A DNA stretch of 21,592 nucleotides from an uncultured Bacillota bacterium (GCA_900321955.1 ONXX01000006.1:1-21592); one strand, 5' to 3'; shown: positions 6,721 to 15,028, counted from the first letter of the stretch. The notes: generated by a model not told the origin, from the sequence alone. Translations and numbers: made by a program.

Positions 6721-8415
6721 ATGAAAAAAATGCGCAAATTACTGACAAGCCTCCTGCTTTGCACCTTAGCAGTGCTCATGCTGGCAGGCTGCGGCTCCAA
6801 GGGCGGCAATGGCGGCGCTTCTGAATCTCAGGGGCTCGACGTTGATCCGGCAAGCCTGGCGTTCCCTTTAGCAGAAACAGCTACGATCGAAGGTATGACC
6901 AACTATCCGGCTGGTACTGAATCCGATCCGAACAACAGGACGATCTTCAAGAGACTGGAAGAAAAGACCAATGTCCATGTCAATTGGAATGCGATCTCCA
7001 GCGATCAGTGGGGTGACAAGATCACTCTTCAGATGTCCAACCTCAAGACGCTTCCTGAATTCATCTTCTCTGCCGGCTTCAATGATACCGACCTGCTCAA
7101 ATATGCGAAGCAGGGTGTCATCATCAACCTTGAAGAATATATCGACAAGTATATGCCTAACCTGTTGAAGGTCTTCGAACAGGCTCCGGAATACCGTGCA
7201 ATGTGCACTGACGAAAACGGTCATATCTGGGCTTTACCTTGGATCGAGCAGTTAGGTTATGAAAAGACAGCAATTCAGACCATCGACAACATGCCGTTCA
7301 TCAACAAGAACTGGCTCGACTTCTTAGGTCTGGAAGTTCCGACGACGGTTGAAGATTTTGAAAAATGCCTGCTCGCTTTCCGCGACAACGCTGACAAGCT
7401 CAAAGCTGAATTCAATATCGACGGTGATGTCATTCCGATGTCCTTCATCATCAACGACGGCGGCCAGGACCCGATGGTTCTGATCAACGGTTTCGGTGAA
7501 GGTTATGGTGATCCGGATAAGGGCAGACATATCGCTGTTACAGAAGATAAGAAGGTCATCTGCACAGCCCAGACCGAAGGCTTCAGAAAAGGTCTCGAAT
7601 GGCTGCACAAGCTCTATGCAGAAGATCTGATCGACAAGGATGCCTTCACGCATGACTGGTCAACTTACGTTGCAAAGGGCAAATCCGGCAGATACGGTGT
7701 TTGCTTCTCATGGGATGTTGCCAACATCGTTCAGGTCTCCATGGATGATCTGATTGCCGGCAAGAGCTGGGTACCGATGCCGGTCTTAACAGCTGACACC
7801 AGAAACCTGACTCCGCAGAACGGTTCCTTCACTTCCGGTTTCGACAGAGGCCGCTGTGTCGTTACGATCAACGCAAAGAACCCTGCATTAATCTGTGCAT
7901 GGCTCGACCAGATGTATGATCCGATGCAGTCTCCGCAGAACAACTGGGGTACTTATGGTGAAGATGATGATTTCGATATCTTTGAAATGTCCACCAACGC
8001 AAACGGCGATCCGATGCTGAAACACGCATGGCTGGGTGATGCTTCTCCGGTTGAAGTCCGTGAAGCTGAATCTGTCAACGGTCCGTTAGCAATCTTAGAC
8101 TCTTACTATAATGTTTACGTTACCTGCCCGGATGATGCACAGTATCGTCTTGACTGGATCAAAAATATCTACACACCGGATATGAACACGACTTATGTAT
8201 TCCCGAACGTCTTCATGACGACCGATGATACGAAGCAGGTTTCCAACTTACAGGCTGATGTCACAAAGGCAATCAACACTGCAAAGGCTAACTGGATCAT
8301 GAACGGTGTCACAGATGCTGACTGGAACCAGCTGCAGGATGACCTGGCAAAATACAAGGTCGACGAACTGCTCGGTATCTTCCAGAAGTATCTGGATGCG
8401 TACTACGCAAACTAA
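6721..8415 (+). CDS. Sugar ABC transporter substrate-binding lipoprotein, LplA/FusA type
   Basis: This 564-residue lipoprotein starts with a type II signal peptide: MKKMRK, a hydrophobic stretch, and the lipobox LAGC with Cys24 as lipid anchor, followed by a Gly/Ser/Asn linker. The mature part shows the pattern of large LplA-type family 1 binding proteins: NNRTIFKRLEEKTNVHVNW near residues 70-90 and DLLKYAKQGVIINLEEYIDKYMPN near 124-145. It is third in the operon, directly after its two permeases. Codon use is regular, as expected for an abundant protein. A hairpin 19 bases after its stop probably stabilises or attenuates the message so that this protein is made in excess. Ligand by context: sucrose or fructo-oligosaccharides; the binding residues cannot be assigned by eye. 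Confidence 0.92.
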   Translation: MKKMRKLLTSLLLCTLAVLMLAGCGSKGGNGGASESQGLDVDPASLAFPLAETATIEGMTNYPAGTESDPNNRTIFKRLEEKTNVHVNWNAISSDQWGDKITLQMSNLKTLPEFIFSAGFNDTDLLKYAKQGVIINLEEYIDKYMPNLLKVFEQAPEYRAMCTDENGHIWALPWIEQLGYEKTAIQTIDNMPFINKNWLDFLGLEVPTTVEDFEKCLLAFRDNADKLKAEFNIDGDVIPMSFIINDGGQDPMVLINGFGEGYGDPDKGRHIAVTEDKKVICTAQTEGFRKGLEWLHKLYAEDLIDKDAFTHDWSTYVAKGKSGRYGVCFSWDVANIVQVSMDDLIAGKSWVPMPVLTADTRNLTPQNGSFTSGFDRGRCVVTINAKNPALICAWLDQMYDPMQSPQNNWGTYGEDDDFDIFEMSTNANGDPMLKHAWLGDASPVEVREAESVNGPLAILDSYYNVYVTCPDDAQYRLDWIKNIYTPDMNTTYVFPNVFMTTDDTKQVSNLQADVTKAINTAKANWIMNGVTDADWNQLQDDLAKYKVDELLGIFQKYLDAYYAN

Positions 8416-8433
8416 TTTATTGTAAATTCATTT

Positions 8434-8460
8434 TGCCCCGTCTCGTTTCGGGACGGGGCA
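8434..8460 (+). terminator. Intra-operon hairpin (attenuator or 3'-end stabiliser)
   Basis: TGCCCCGTCTCG (8434-8445) pairs with CGGGACGGGGCA (8449-8460) across a TTT loop: 12 pairs with one G-U. The downstream stretch CCCTTTCC is a poor U-tract, so read-through into the GH32 gene is likely. It suits a partial terminator or an RNA-stabilising structure behind the binding-protein gene. Confidence 0.7.
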
Positions 8461-8507
8461 CCCTTTCCTGATCTGCATCAAAGCAAATCGATTACCGGGA
8501 GTAAAAC

Positions 8508-9995
8508 ATGTCCAGTAAAGCACTACAAAAAGCAAGAAAATTCGAAAAGAAGTATTTACCTTTTACCAAAGAGGAACAACCATGGTTTCATGTAACGGGC
8601 GGGATCGGCTGGATCAATGACCCGAATGGTTTTGCCCCATATAAAGGCGAGTATCATCTGTTTTTTCAATACTACCCATATGATACGAAATGGGGGCCAA
8701 TGCATTGGGGACATGTAAAGACCAAGGATTTTGTCAAATGGGAACGGCTCCCCTGTGCCTTAGCACCGGACGAAGAATATGACCGTGACGGCTGTTTCTC
8801 CGGCGGCGCCGTTGAAATGCCGGATGGCAGACATCTTCTGATTTATACCGGTGTCAGTACGAAAAGAAATCCAAACGGCAAGATCGAAGCCTTCCAGACG
8901 CAATGCATTGCGATCGGAGATGGTGTCGATTATGAAAAGTATGAACTCAATCCGGTGATCGGTGCAGAACTGATCCCGGAAAAAGGCAGCGTCCATGATT
9001 TCCGTGATCCGAAGATCTGGAGAGAGGGCGATACCTATTATCTTGTCGTCGGCAACCGCGGTGAAGACGGTTCAGGAAATATCCTGATGTACGAAAGCAG
9101 CGATGCAATCAACTGGAAGTACGACGGCATTGTATCAAGTTCCCATAACCAGTACGGAAGGATGTGGGAGTGTCCGGACTTCTTTGAACTTGACGGCAAG
9201 GATGTGCTGTTCACTTCTCCGCAGGAGATGACGGCGATCGGTCTGGAGTTCCATCCGGGCAATGCAAACGTATGCATCATCGGTGACTTTGATCGCAATA
9301 CGCATCATCTGAACAGAGAAAGTGTTCAGGCAGTCGATTACGGTCTGGATTTCTACGCCATGCAGACATTGCAGACCTACGATGGCAGAAGGGTCATGAT
9401 CGGCTGGATGCAGAACTGGGAAACTTCCTCTTCAAAAAATGAGGATCTGCAGTTCTGCGGGATGATGACATTACCAAGAGAACTCAGCATACGGGACGGC
9501 AGACTTTGCCAGAATCCGGTCAGAGAGATTGAAGAATACCGTGGTCTCAAGATCGATTACTACAATGTCCACATCAGCAATGAGACTTCCTTATATGGCA
9601 TCAACGGCAACTGCATCGATATGACAGTGACCATCAAGCCTGGCAACGAAGATCACATGTACAAGTGGTTCAGAATCTATCTTGGGAAGGACGGCGAACA
9701 TTACACCTTTGTGAGATACCGTCCGGATATTTCAACCATCAAAGTCGACCGTACACGCTGCGGCTTCCCGCATGATATTGTCAACATCCGTGAATTCCCG
9801 GTACGTCTGATCGACGGAAATCTCAAGATCCGCTTCATCATTGACCGCTACAGTATGGAAATGTTCGTCAATGACGGCGAACAGGCAGCGTCCTTCGTCT
9901 TATATGCACCGGAAAATGCAGAGTCGATCAGCTTCTATTGCGAAGGAAGCAGCGTGATCGATATCGAAAAATATGATCTCCTGAAAGGGGAATAG
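8508..9995 (+). CDS. scrB: GH32 beta-fructosidase / sucrose-6-phosphate hydrolase
   Basis: This 495-residue glycoside hydrolase family 32 enzyme cleaves terminal fructose from sucrose, sucrose phosphate or short fructans. The three GH32 signature sites are present: nucleophile Asp38 in WINDPNG, transition-state stabiliser Asp167 in FRDPK, and acid/base Glu221 in WECPDFF. After the five-bladed propeller comes a C-terminal beta-sandwich (from about residue 355) ending in FVNDGEQAASFVLY. There is no signal peptide, so it acts in the cytosol on imported sugar. It lies between the ABC binding-protein gene and the fructokinase gene (2-base gap). Because import here is by ABC transporter, the substrate is probably unphosphorylated sucrose or fructo-oligosaccharide, despite the conventional scrB name. 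Ribosome binding site GGGAG precedes the ATG. Confidence 0.93.
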   Translation: MSSKALQKARKFEKKYLPFTKEEQPWFHVTGGIGWINDPNGFAPYKGEYHLFFQYYPYDTKWGPMHWGHVKTKDFVKWERLPCALAPDEEYDRDGCFSGGAVEMPDGRHLLIYTGVSTKRNPNGKIEAFQTQCIAIGDGVDYEKYELNPVIGAELIPEKGSVHDFRDPKIWREGDTYYLVVGNRGEDGSGNILMYESSDAINWKYDGIVSSSHNQYGRMWECPDFFELDGKDVLFTSPQEMTAIGLEFHPGNANVCIIGDFDRNTHHLNRESVQAVDYGLDFYAMQTLQTYDGRRVMIGWMQNWETSSSKNEDLQFCGMMTLPRELSIRDGRLCQNPVREIEEYRGLKIDYYNVHISNETSLYGINGNCIDMTVTIKPGNEDHMYKWFRIYLGKDGEHYTFVRYRPDISTIKVDRTRCGFPHDIVNIREFPVRLIDGNLKIRFIIDRYSMEMFVNDGEQAASFVLYAPENAESISFYCEGSSVIDIEKYDLLKGE

Positions 9996-9997
9996 TT

Positions 9998-10966
9998 ATG
10001 GAAAGAAAATATGACGTCATCGCCTTAGGCGAATTACTGATCGATTTTACTGACAACGGCTTAAGCAGCCAGGGAAATCCGCTTCTGGAAGCCAATCCGG
10101 GCGGCGCGCCATGCAACGTCTTATCGATGCTGGCAAAGCTTTCCAAAAAAACCGCTTTTATCGGCAAGGTCGGTAAGGACATGTTCGGAAAGCAGTTAAG
10201 AGAAACGATTAAAGATGTCGGTATCGACGATACGTATCTGCTGGACGATGAAGAGGTCCACACGACATTAGCTTTCGTCAAAACCTATGAAAACGGTGAC
10301 CGTGATTTCTCGTTTTACCGCAATCCGGGTGCCGATATGATGCTGAAGGAAGAAGAAGTTCCGCTTGATGCGTTATGTGACTGCAGAGTCTTCCACTTCG
10401 GTACGCTTTCCATGACGCATGAAGATGTCAGAAAAGCGACAAAAAAGGCTGTCGAAACAGCCAAGGAGGCTGGTGCCTTGATCTCCTTCGATCCAAATCT
10501 TCGTCCGCCGCTCTGGGATGACCTGGAAGAGGCAAAGAAACAGATCGACTGGGGATTAAAAAACAGCGACATCGTCAAGATCGCCGACAATGAACTGCAG
10601 TTCATGTGCGGTGAGGAAGATCTTGAAAAATGTGCGCAGCTGCTCAAAGAAAAATATCCGAATATCAAAGTCTTAAATGCGACTTATGGTGCAGACGGCA
10701 GCTGCAGTTACTATAAAGACTTACGTGTCTTCGTTCCGGCCTTCAAACTCGGCGGAACGATCGAAACAACCGGTGCCGGCGATACGTTCTGTGCATCGGC
10801 AATCAATTACGTGCTGGATCATCCAATCGATGATCTGAATGAAAAAGATCTTGAAGACATGCTGCGTTTCGCAAATGCGGCAGCTTACATTGTGACGACC
10901 AAAAAAGGCGCGATCCGCTCTATGCCGGATCCTCAGGATGTAGAAGAGATCTTAAACAGAAATTAG
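9998..10966 (+). CDS. scrK: Fructokinase, PfkB family
   Basis: This 322-residue ribokinase/PfkB-family sugar kinase phosphorylates fructose released by the GH32 enzyme to fructose-6-phosphate. The first PfkB signature is seen as NPGGAPCNVLSMLAKLSKKTAFIGKVGKDMFG (about residues 33-65). The second is ETTGAGDTFCAS, with catalytic base Asp262. The sugar-lid segment (DDTYLLDDEEVHTTLAFV) and FDPNLRPPLW are typical of bacterial fructokinases. It begins 2 bases after the GH32 stop with GGGGA as ribosome binding site, indicating coupled translation. Length is normal for the family. Confidence 0.92.
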   Translation: MERKYDVIALGELLIDFTDNGLSSQGNPLLEANPGGAPCNVLSMLAKLSKKTAFIGKVGKDMFGKQLRETIKDVGIDDTYLLDDEEVHTTLAFVKTYENGDRDFSFYRNPGADMMLKEEEVPLDALCDCRVFHFGTLSMTHEDVRKATKKAVETAKEAGALISFDPNLRPPLWDDLEEAKKQIDWGLKNSDIVKIADNELQFMCGEEDLEKCAQLLKEKYPNIKVLNATYGADGSCSYYKDLRVFVPAFKLGGTIETTGAGDTFCASAINYVLDHPIDDLNEKDLEDMLRFANAAAYIVTTKKGAIRSMPDPQDVEEILNRN

Positions 10967-11024
10967 AAAACAACTCAAAGCCACTCCACTTCTTGGCAAA
11001 CCACTATGAAAGGAGAATGTCCCC

Positions 11025-11107
11025 GACTCGGACTGCGGCAGTGTGGAGACCTGTCGTAAAACGCAAAGCGTGAGGCTGCAGCATGCGGAGGCACTGCATC
11101 CGGAGTC
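11025..11107 (+). other. GC-rich structured spacer between fructokinase and ATPase genes
   Basis: The 150-base gap between the two genes is unlike the short gaps elsewhere in the operon. GACTC (11025-11029) pairs with GAGTC (11103-11107), GGA with TCC just inside, then TGC and CAGTG (11034-11043) with CACTGCA (11092-11098). This closes a long stem around an inner region that can form smaller helices. The right side of the stem contains GGAG, the only ribosome binding site for the ATPase gene (ATG at 11117). A processing site or translational control element is possible. I do not recognise a known RNA family. Confidence 0.4.
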
Positions 11108-11116
11108 AAACAACAT

Positions 11117-12301
11117 ATGGCAAGCATTCAATTAAAGAACATCAAGAAAGTATATCCATTCGTCAGCGGCGAACAGAAAAAGAAATCAAAGAAGGCAGTT
11201 GCTGAAGAACCTGAAAAGAAAAAGGCAAATCTGCAGATCACCGATGAGGGTGTTGTTGCCGTTCAGGCGTTCAACCTCGACATCAAGGATAAGGAATTCA
11301 TCGTCTTAGTCGGTCCTTCCGGCTGTGGCAAGTCCACGACCTTAAGAATGGTCGCCGGTCTTGAATCCATCTCCGATGGTGAACTGATCATCGACGGCAA
11401 GGTCATGAATGATGTTGCCCCGAAAGACAGAGATATCGCCATGGTCTTCCAGAACTACGCTCTGTATCCGCATATGACGGTCTATGATAATATGGCTTTC
11501 TCTTTGAAATTAAGAAAAGAGCCAAAGGACGAGATCGATAAGAAGGTCAGAGAGGCTGCTGAGATCTTAGATATTACACAGTATCTTGAAAGAAAGCCAA
11601 AGGCTTTATCCGGTGGTCAGAGACAGCGTGTTGCCATCGGCCGTGCTATCGTTCGTGATCCGAAAGTCATGTTGATGGATGAGCCATTATCCAACCTTGA
11701 TGCCAAGCTGCGTAATGAAATGAGAGCAGAAATCATCAAGTTAAGAAAACGTATCAATACGACCTTTATGTACGTTACCCACGACCAGACCGAAGCTATG
11801 ACGTTAGGTGACCGTATCGTCATCATGCGTGATGGTTACATTCAGCAGATCGGTACACCGCAGGAAGTCTTCAACCATCCGTCTAACCTCTTCGTTGCCG
11901 GATTCATCGGTATGCCGGTCATGAACTTCTTCGATGCAAAACTCGATCGTGAAGGTGACAAATATTTCGTTCAGTTAGATAATTACAGAGTTGAACTCTC
12001 CAAAGAAAAAGAAGAGCGTCTGCTTGCAAACAACGTTCAGAGCCAGAACATCACACTCGGTGTTCGTCCGGAACATACCGATGTCAGCAAAACAGGTGTT
12101 GAGGCAAAGGTTGACGTTGCCGAAATGATGGGTTCTTCTGTTCATCTGCATGTCAATGCCAACGGCAAGGACGTCATTATCATCGTTCCGACGATTGATA
12201 TGGAAGACAACTACAGCTATGGTGATACGATCCACTTCACCTTCGAAGGCAAAGTAGCACACGTCTTCTCAAAAGAGACTGCAAAGAATCTCGAATACTA
12301 A
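11117..12301 (+). CDS. msmK: Sugar ABC transporter ATPase, MsmK/UgpC type
   Basis: This 394-residue ATP-binding subunit energises the LplB/LplC permease pair. Walker [10 protein letters not shown] is at residues 66-74, Q-loop in [10 protein letters not shown], signature LSGGQ at 164-168, Walker B VMLMDE at 184-189 and switch His222 in THDQTEA. A C-terminal MOP/OB-type regulatory domain follows (about 240-390). MsmK relatives usually have Walker A near residue 37-45. Here a lysine/glutamate-rich insert of about 30 residues (about 16-45, [20 protein letters not shown]) sits between the first strand and the part before Walker A. MsmK-type ATPases are often shared by several sugar importers. The unusual upstream spacer may allow separate control. 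A strong terminator follows. Confidence 0.93.
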   Translation: MASIQLKNIKKVYPFVSGEQKKKSKKAVAEEPEKKKANLQITDEGVVAVQAFNLDIKDKEFIVLVGPSGCGKSTTLRMVAGLESISDGELIIDGKVMNDVAPKDRDIAMVFQNYALYPHMTVYDNMAFSLKLRKEPKDEIDKKVREAAEILDITQYLERKPKALSGGQRQRVAIGRAIVRDPKVMLMDEPLSNLDAKLRNEMRAEIIKLRKRINTTFMYVTHDQTEAMTLGDRIVIMRDGYIQQIGTPQEVFNHPSNLFVAGFIGMPVMNFFDAKLDREGDKYFVQLDNYRVELSKEKEERLLANNVQSQNITLGVRPEHTDVSKTGVEAKVDVAEMMGSSVHLHVNANGKDVIIIVPTIDMEDNYSYGDTIHFTFEGKVAHVFSKETAKNLEY

Positions 12302-12375
12302 AAAAGATCAAATTTCACCCTCGATCTTTTTGCACAAGGTATATCTGCCGCAATTGCGGCAGATATATTCTTTTT
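12301..12375 (+). terminator. Double terminator ending the sugar ABC operon
   Basis: A 9-bp stem (AAAAAGATC at 12301-12309 with GATCTTTTT at 12323-12331) lies right at the stop codon. It is followed by a perfect 28-base palindrome at 12340-12367 (core CTGCCGCAATTGCGGCAG) and then TTCTTTTT. The second hairpin is a strong rho-independent terminator. Confidence 0.88.
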
Positions 12376-12400
12376 AGCCTTTAAAGAAAATCGCAAACTT

Positions 12401-12430
12401 CAAATAAAAACGGCAGGAATGATCCTGCCG
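12401..12430 (-). terminator. Terminator of the EIIA remnant
   Basis: CGGCAGGA (12411-12418) pairs with TCCTGCCG (12423-12430) with a four-base loop. On the minus strand it is followed by TTTTTATTT. It lies directly after the stop of the minus-strand EIIA fragment, so the remnant kept its original 3' end. Confidence 0.8.
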
Positions 12431-12434
12431 AATT

Positions 12435-12761
12435 TTAAATTGAAGCGGCCAGGTCGATGACTTCCTTATAGGAGCGACAGCGGCTGAGTTTTGTGATGTT
12501 GGCCTGATCGTTGAAGAAGGCAACGATCTGATTAAAAATGAGGCGGAAGTTTTTCCGCTCGGCATAGGAGATGCCAAAGAGGATGACCAGATCGACTTCT
12601 TCATTGCCCCATTTCTGCGGACGCTGGTAGGTGATCATCGAGATAAAGCTTTTTGAGACAGTCTCGCCGATCGCATGAGGGATGGCGACCCGTTTGATGA
12701 AACAGGTGGAGGAGAGGCGTTCTCTTGTTTCAACGCTTTGTGCAAAGACTTCCATCATCAA
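12435..12761 (-). pseudogene. Remnant of a PTS EIIA domain (probably the end of a BglG-type regulator)
   Basis: The frame encodes 108 residues from TTG at 12761, with ATG at 12758, and has no convincing ribosome binding site. It contains ETRERLSST, the phosphorylation motif VAIPHA with its histidine, KWGNEEVDLVILFGI and a C-terminal helix (SRCRSYKEVIDLAASI). These are the last two thirds of an EIIA domain of the fructose/mannitol class, a domain that often ends BglG-family regulators. The first strand and helix of the domain are missing. The frame stays open upstream to about 12838 but without EIIA-like sequence there. A terminator follows, so this looks like the leftover 3' end of a larger gene whose front was lost when the present regulator region was formed. 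A small functional EIIA is less likely. Confidence 0.65.
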
Positions 12762-12831
12762 AGCGGAGAAAACATGGCTTCGTCTTTTTGCCGTGGAAAA
12801 ACAAAAAATGATAAATAATTCAAAAAAGTGC

Positions 12832-12928
12832 TTGACTTAACTTAGCATGATTATATCGTATTTCATAATATGCAAACGATTCGAAAGCAGATTACATAGC
12901 GTATAACATTTTGTCCTGTTATGAAATA
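12832..12928 (+). promoter_or_regulatory. Regulator promoter region with a 10-bp inverted repeat
   Basis: TTGACT (12832-12837), a 16-base spacer and TATCGT (12854-12859) form a moderate promoter candidate. TATTTCATAA (12859-12868) recurs as its exact inverse TTATGAAATA (12919-12928), with centres about 60 bases apart. The pair could be half-sites for autoregulation of the divergent regulator. Confidence 0.35.
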
Positions 12929-12958
12929 AATGAAGAGGAATCGTGGTATGATTGTGGC

Positions 12959-14971
12959 ATGAAGATCGAGAAGAACCGACATCTTCTCCTATTGGATGGA
13001 CTATTACAATCTGATGGACCGATTACAGCGGAGCAGCTGGCTTTTTTGTCGGATTCCAGCACCCGCACAGTCAAGCAGGATATTCCGCTCTTATCTTCTC
13101 AGATGGAGAAAGAAAAGATCGCCGTCATCCGGGCTTTGAAGGCAAAAGGATATGTCATCGAAGTTCTTGATCCGGAAAAATTCGCTCTGTTTGCTGAAGA
13201 AGTTGCAGTTATGCAGAGGCTCTATTACAAGTATCCGATCGAGACGATGGAAAGACGGATGTATATCATTCAGAGTTTTCTCTCGCAGGACCTGGTGAGC
13301 CTGGAGGAACTGGAAGAAAAACTGTTTCTTTCGGATTCTTCGATTCGCAAGGAAATGGAATGGATCAGATATTTTCTCAGCACGTATGATCTTGAAATCC
13401 GGCATCAAGGCGGACACAGTTACTATGTCGAAGGCAAGGAAGAAGACATACGAAGCGCAGCTGTTGAGGTTCATTGTTCCCAATATCATGATTTTCATCA
13501 ATCTTATCCTCATGATGGTTTCAACATCATGTTTTATCGTGATAAGAATACATACGAGGATATCCGTCATGCCTTTCTGGCGATTCTGCGGGATTCCGAT
13601 ATTACGATTTCCGACATCGCCGCCAAGAAGATTCCGACGTATATGTGTCTGGTGAAGAGCCGTCTTCAAAAAGGCAGGACTATTATCATGAATGAGGCGG
13701 AACGCGGCGAATTAAAAGCCACATACGATTATCAGATCGCCTTAAAAATCAGTGAAGATCCTGTCGTGAAGGCGTATTATGAATTACCGGAAAATGAGAT
13801 CCTGCAGCTGACCAAACTGATTTTGGCGAATCGGGACATCGATATGCGAAGCCGCGGTGTGAAGGGTCTTTACAAAGGACATCTGGTTGCCAACGGTCAG
13901 ATCTATAATCAAGTCAAAAAAGAAGTTGCCGGTCATCTGGGCGAATCGTTATTTAAGACCGAATTTTTCCGTTTCTTTGAATCGGATGTCCTGTCGCTGC
14001 AGCTGATGCTGTACTACAAATACCGCTTTGATTCAACAAAGAAAGACATCCTGGTCACTTATTCCGAAGGCAATGAATCCTTGATCTCGCCGATTCCGAT
14101 GGAGATGGCCCGTATTATGATCATGGCTTTGGAGAAAGCGAGCGGACAGAAGATTCGTGATCCCGTTATATCCGCTTATGCCCAGCTGTTTGAAAAGATG
14201 TTAAAGAAGGTCACCTATCCTTACAGGAAACTGCGGCTTGTTGCCTGTTCAACGGAAGGCCTGGTTTACACCCAGAATATGATCGAAAATATTTTAAGCC
14301 GCTATCAGCGTTATATCGCTTCTGCTGAGGCCTACGATCTCTATGAGATGCGCAAGCTTGATTTCAGCAAGTATGATGCTTTGATCCATTCCGGCTGGCT
14401 GATGTATTACCGTTATCCTTTAAAGGCCGTTTCGGTGAAGGAGATCGACTACCAGTATTCTTCTTCCAAGATTTTTGATTCCTTATTTAAAGACGGTTAT
14501 GACCGTTCACGGATTGAAGAGCTGAAAAAGATGCTTCATGTGTTCCCGGAAACGGATTTGGGTGATATTGACAGTTTTGTTGAGAAGATGAGTTTCCGTT
14601 ATGGGGTGGATTATGAATCCGAGATCAGGCTCTATGAAGAATATAAGGAAAAGAAAGAGATCCTTGATCCTTATCTGACAAGACTCCATTCCTTTTTGAC
14701 TTTATTCGATTATCAGTACTGCCGGAGGGAATTCGTTGACATCTATGTCGGGAAGGAGCCCGGTATCTATAACGAAACGATGAAGACAGATTTTGTCATT
14801 ATTGCCTGTCTGAATCCGAACAATCCGATCTCTTCCTTAAAGATCGACAATCACATCATTCAGATCTTTTTGCAGGTTGACGGAACGATCAATAAAGTTC
14901 TGGAAGATAAGGACAAGGCGCTTGACGAGATGTTTGACCGCATCGTCGAAATCAACTTTGTCGGTTATTAG
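12959..14971 (+). CDS. BglG/Mga-like transcriptional regulator with two HTH domains
   Basis: The 670-residue product counted from ATG at 12959 begins MKIEKNRHLLLLDGLL, the usual start of this family. An in-frame TTG at 12911 would add 16 residues without a ribosome binding site. Two winged-helix domains are visible: ITAEQLAFLSDSSTRTVKQD (about 21-43) and VSLEELEEKLFLSDSSIRKE (about 112-134). The middle corresponds to PRD-like helical domains, but the expected H-x-x-x-x-R phosphorylation motif is not apparent (SLQLMLYYKYRFD where HL..L..R would be expected). From about 422, LRLVACSTEGLVYTQNMIE resembles an EIIB-Gat-like domain with Cys, and the end resembles a degenerate EIIA. It is a DNA-binding regulator rather than an RNA antiterminator. 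Its place directly before a mannose-type PTS operon points to that operon as its target. Confidence 0.8.
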   Translation: MKIEKNRHLLLLDGLLQSDGPITAEQLAFLSDSSTRTVKQDIPLLSSQMEKEKIAVIRALKAKGYVIEVLDPEKFALFAEEVAVMQRLYYKYPIETMERRMYIIQSFLSQDLVSLEELEEKLFLSDSSIRKEMEWIRYFLSTYDLEIRHQGGHSYYVEGKEEDIRSAAVEVHCSQYHDFHQSYPHDGFNIMFYRDKNTYEDIRHAFLAILRDSDITISDIAAKKIPTYMCLVKSRLQKGRTIIMNEAERGELKATYDYQIALKISEDPVVKAYYELPENEILQLTKLILANRDIDMRSRGVKGLYKGHLVANGQIYNQVKKEVAGHLGESLFKTEFFRFFESDVLSLQLMLYYKYRFDSTKKDILVTYSEGNESLISPIPMEMARIMIMALEKASGQKIRDPVISAYAQLFEKMLKKVTYPYRKLRLVACSTEGLVYTQNMIENILSRYQRYIASAEAYDLYEMRKLDFSKYDALIHSGWLMYYRYPLKAVSVKEIDYQYSSSKIFDSLFKDGYDRSRIEELKKMLHVFPETDLGDIDSFVEKMSFRYGVDYESEIRLYEEYKEKKEILDPYLTRLHSFLTLFDYQYCRREFVDIYVGKEPGIYNETMKTDFVIIACLNPNNPISSLKIDNHIIQIFLQVDGTINKVLEDKDKALDEMFDRIVEINFVGY

Positions 14972-14982
14972 AGTCATTTCAC

Positions 14983-14988
14983 TATAAT
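14983..14988 (+). promoter_or_regulatory. Candidate -10 box of the PTS operon
   Basis: A perfect TATAAT lies 12 bases after the regulator stop codon. The best -35 candidate is TTGTCG (14958-14963) with a long 19-base spacer, so an activator may be required. Transcription would begin at about 14995, just before the hairpin at 14996-15028. Confidence 0.4.
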
Positions 14989-14995
14989 TCTCTTT

Positions 14996-15028
14996 AAAAG
15001 GTGCAAAACGTTGGAATGCACCTTTTTT
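14996..15028 (+). terminator. Hairpin terminator between the regulator and the PTS operon
   Basis: AAAAGGTGCA (14996-15005) pairs with TGCACCTTTT (15017-15026) and is followed by further T residues. It ends the regulator message. If the TATAAT at 14983 is the PTS promoter, this hairpin is also the first thing in the PTS leader and could act as an attenuator. Confidence 0.8.

Noticed and set aside
11006..11059. Small reading frame starting MKGECPRLG in the spacer before the ATPase gene
   Set aside because: Only 17 codons, no ribosome binding site at a usable distance, and it lies in a structured region; no protein-like features.
12871..12886. cre-like TGCAAACGATTCGA upstream of the regulator
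   Set aside because: Left half is good, but the right half fails at key positions; not enough to call.
15003..15016. cre-like sequence GCAAAACGTTGGAA in the loop of the hairpin before the PTS operon
   Set aside because: Too many mismatches to the cre consensus and not a palindrome beyond AACGTT.
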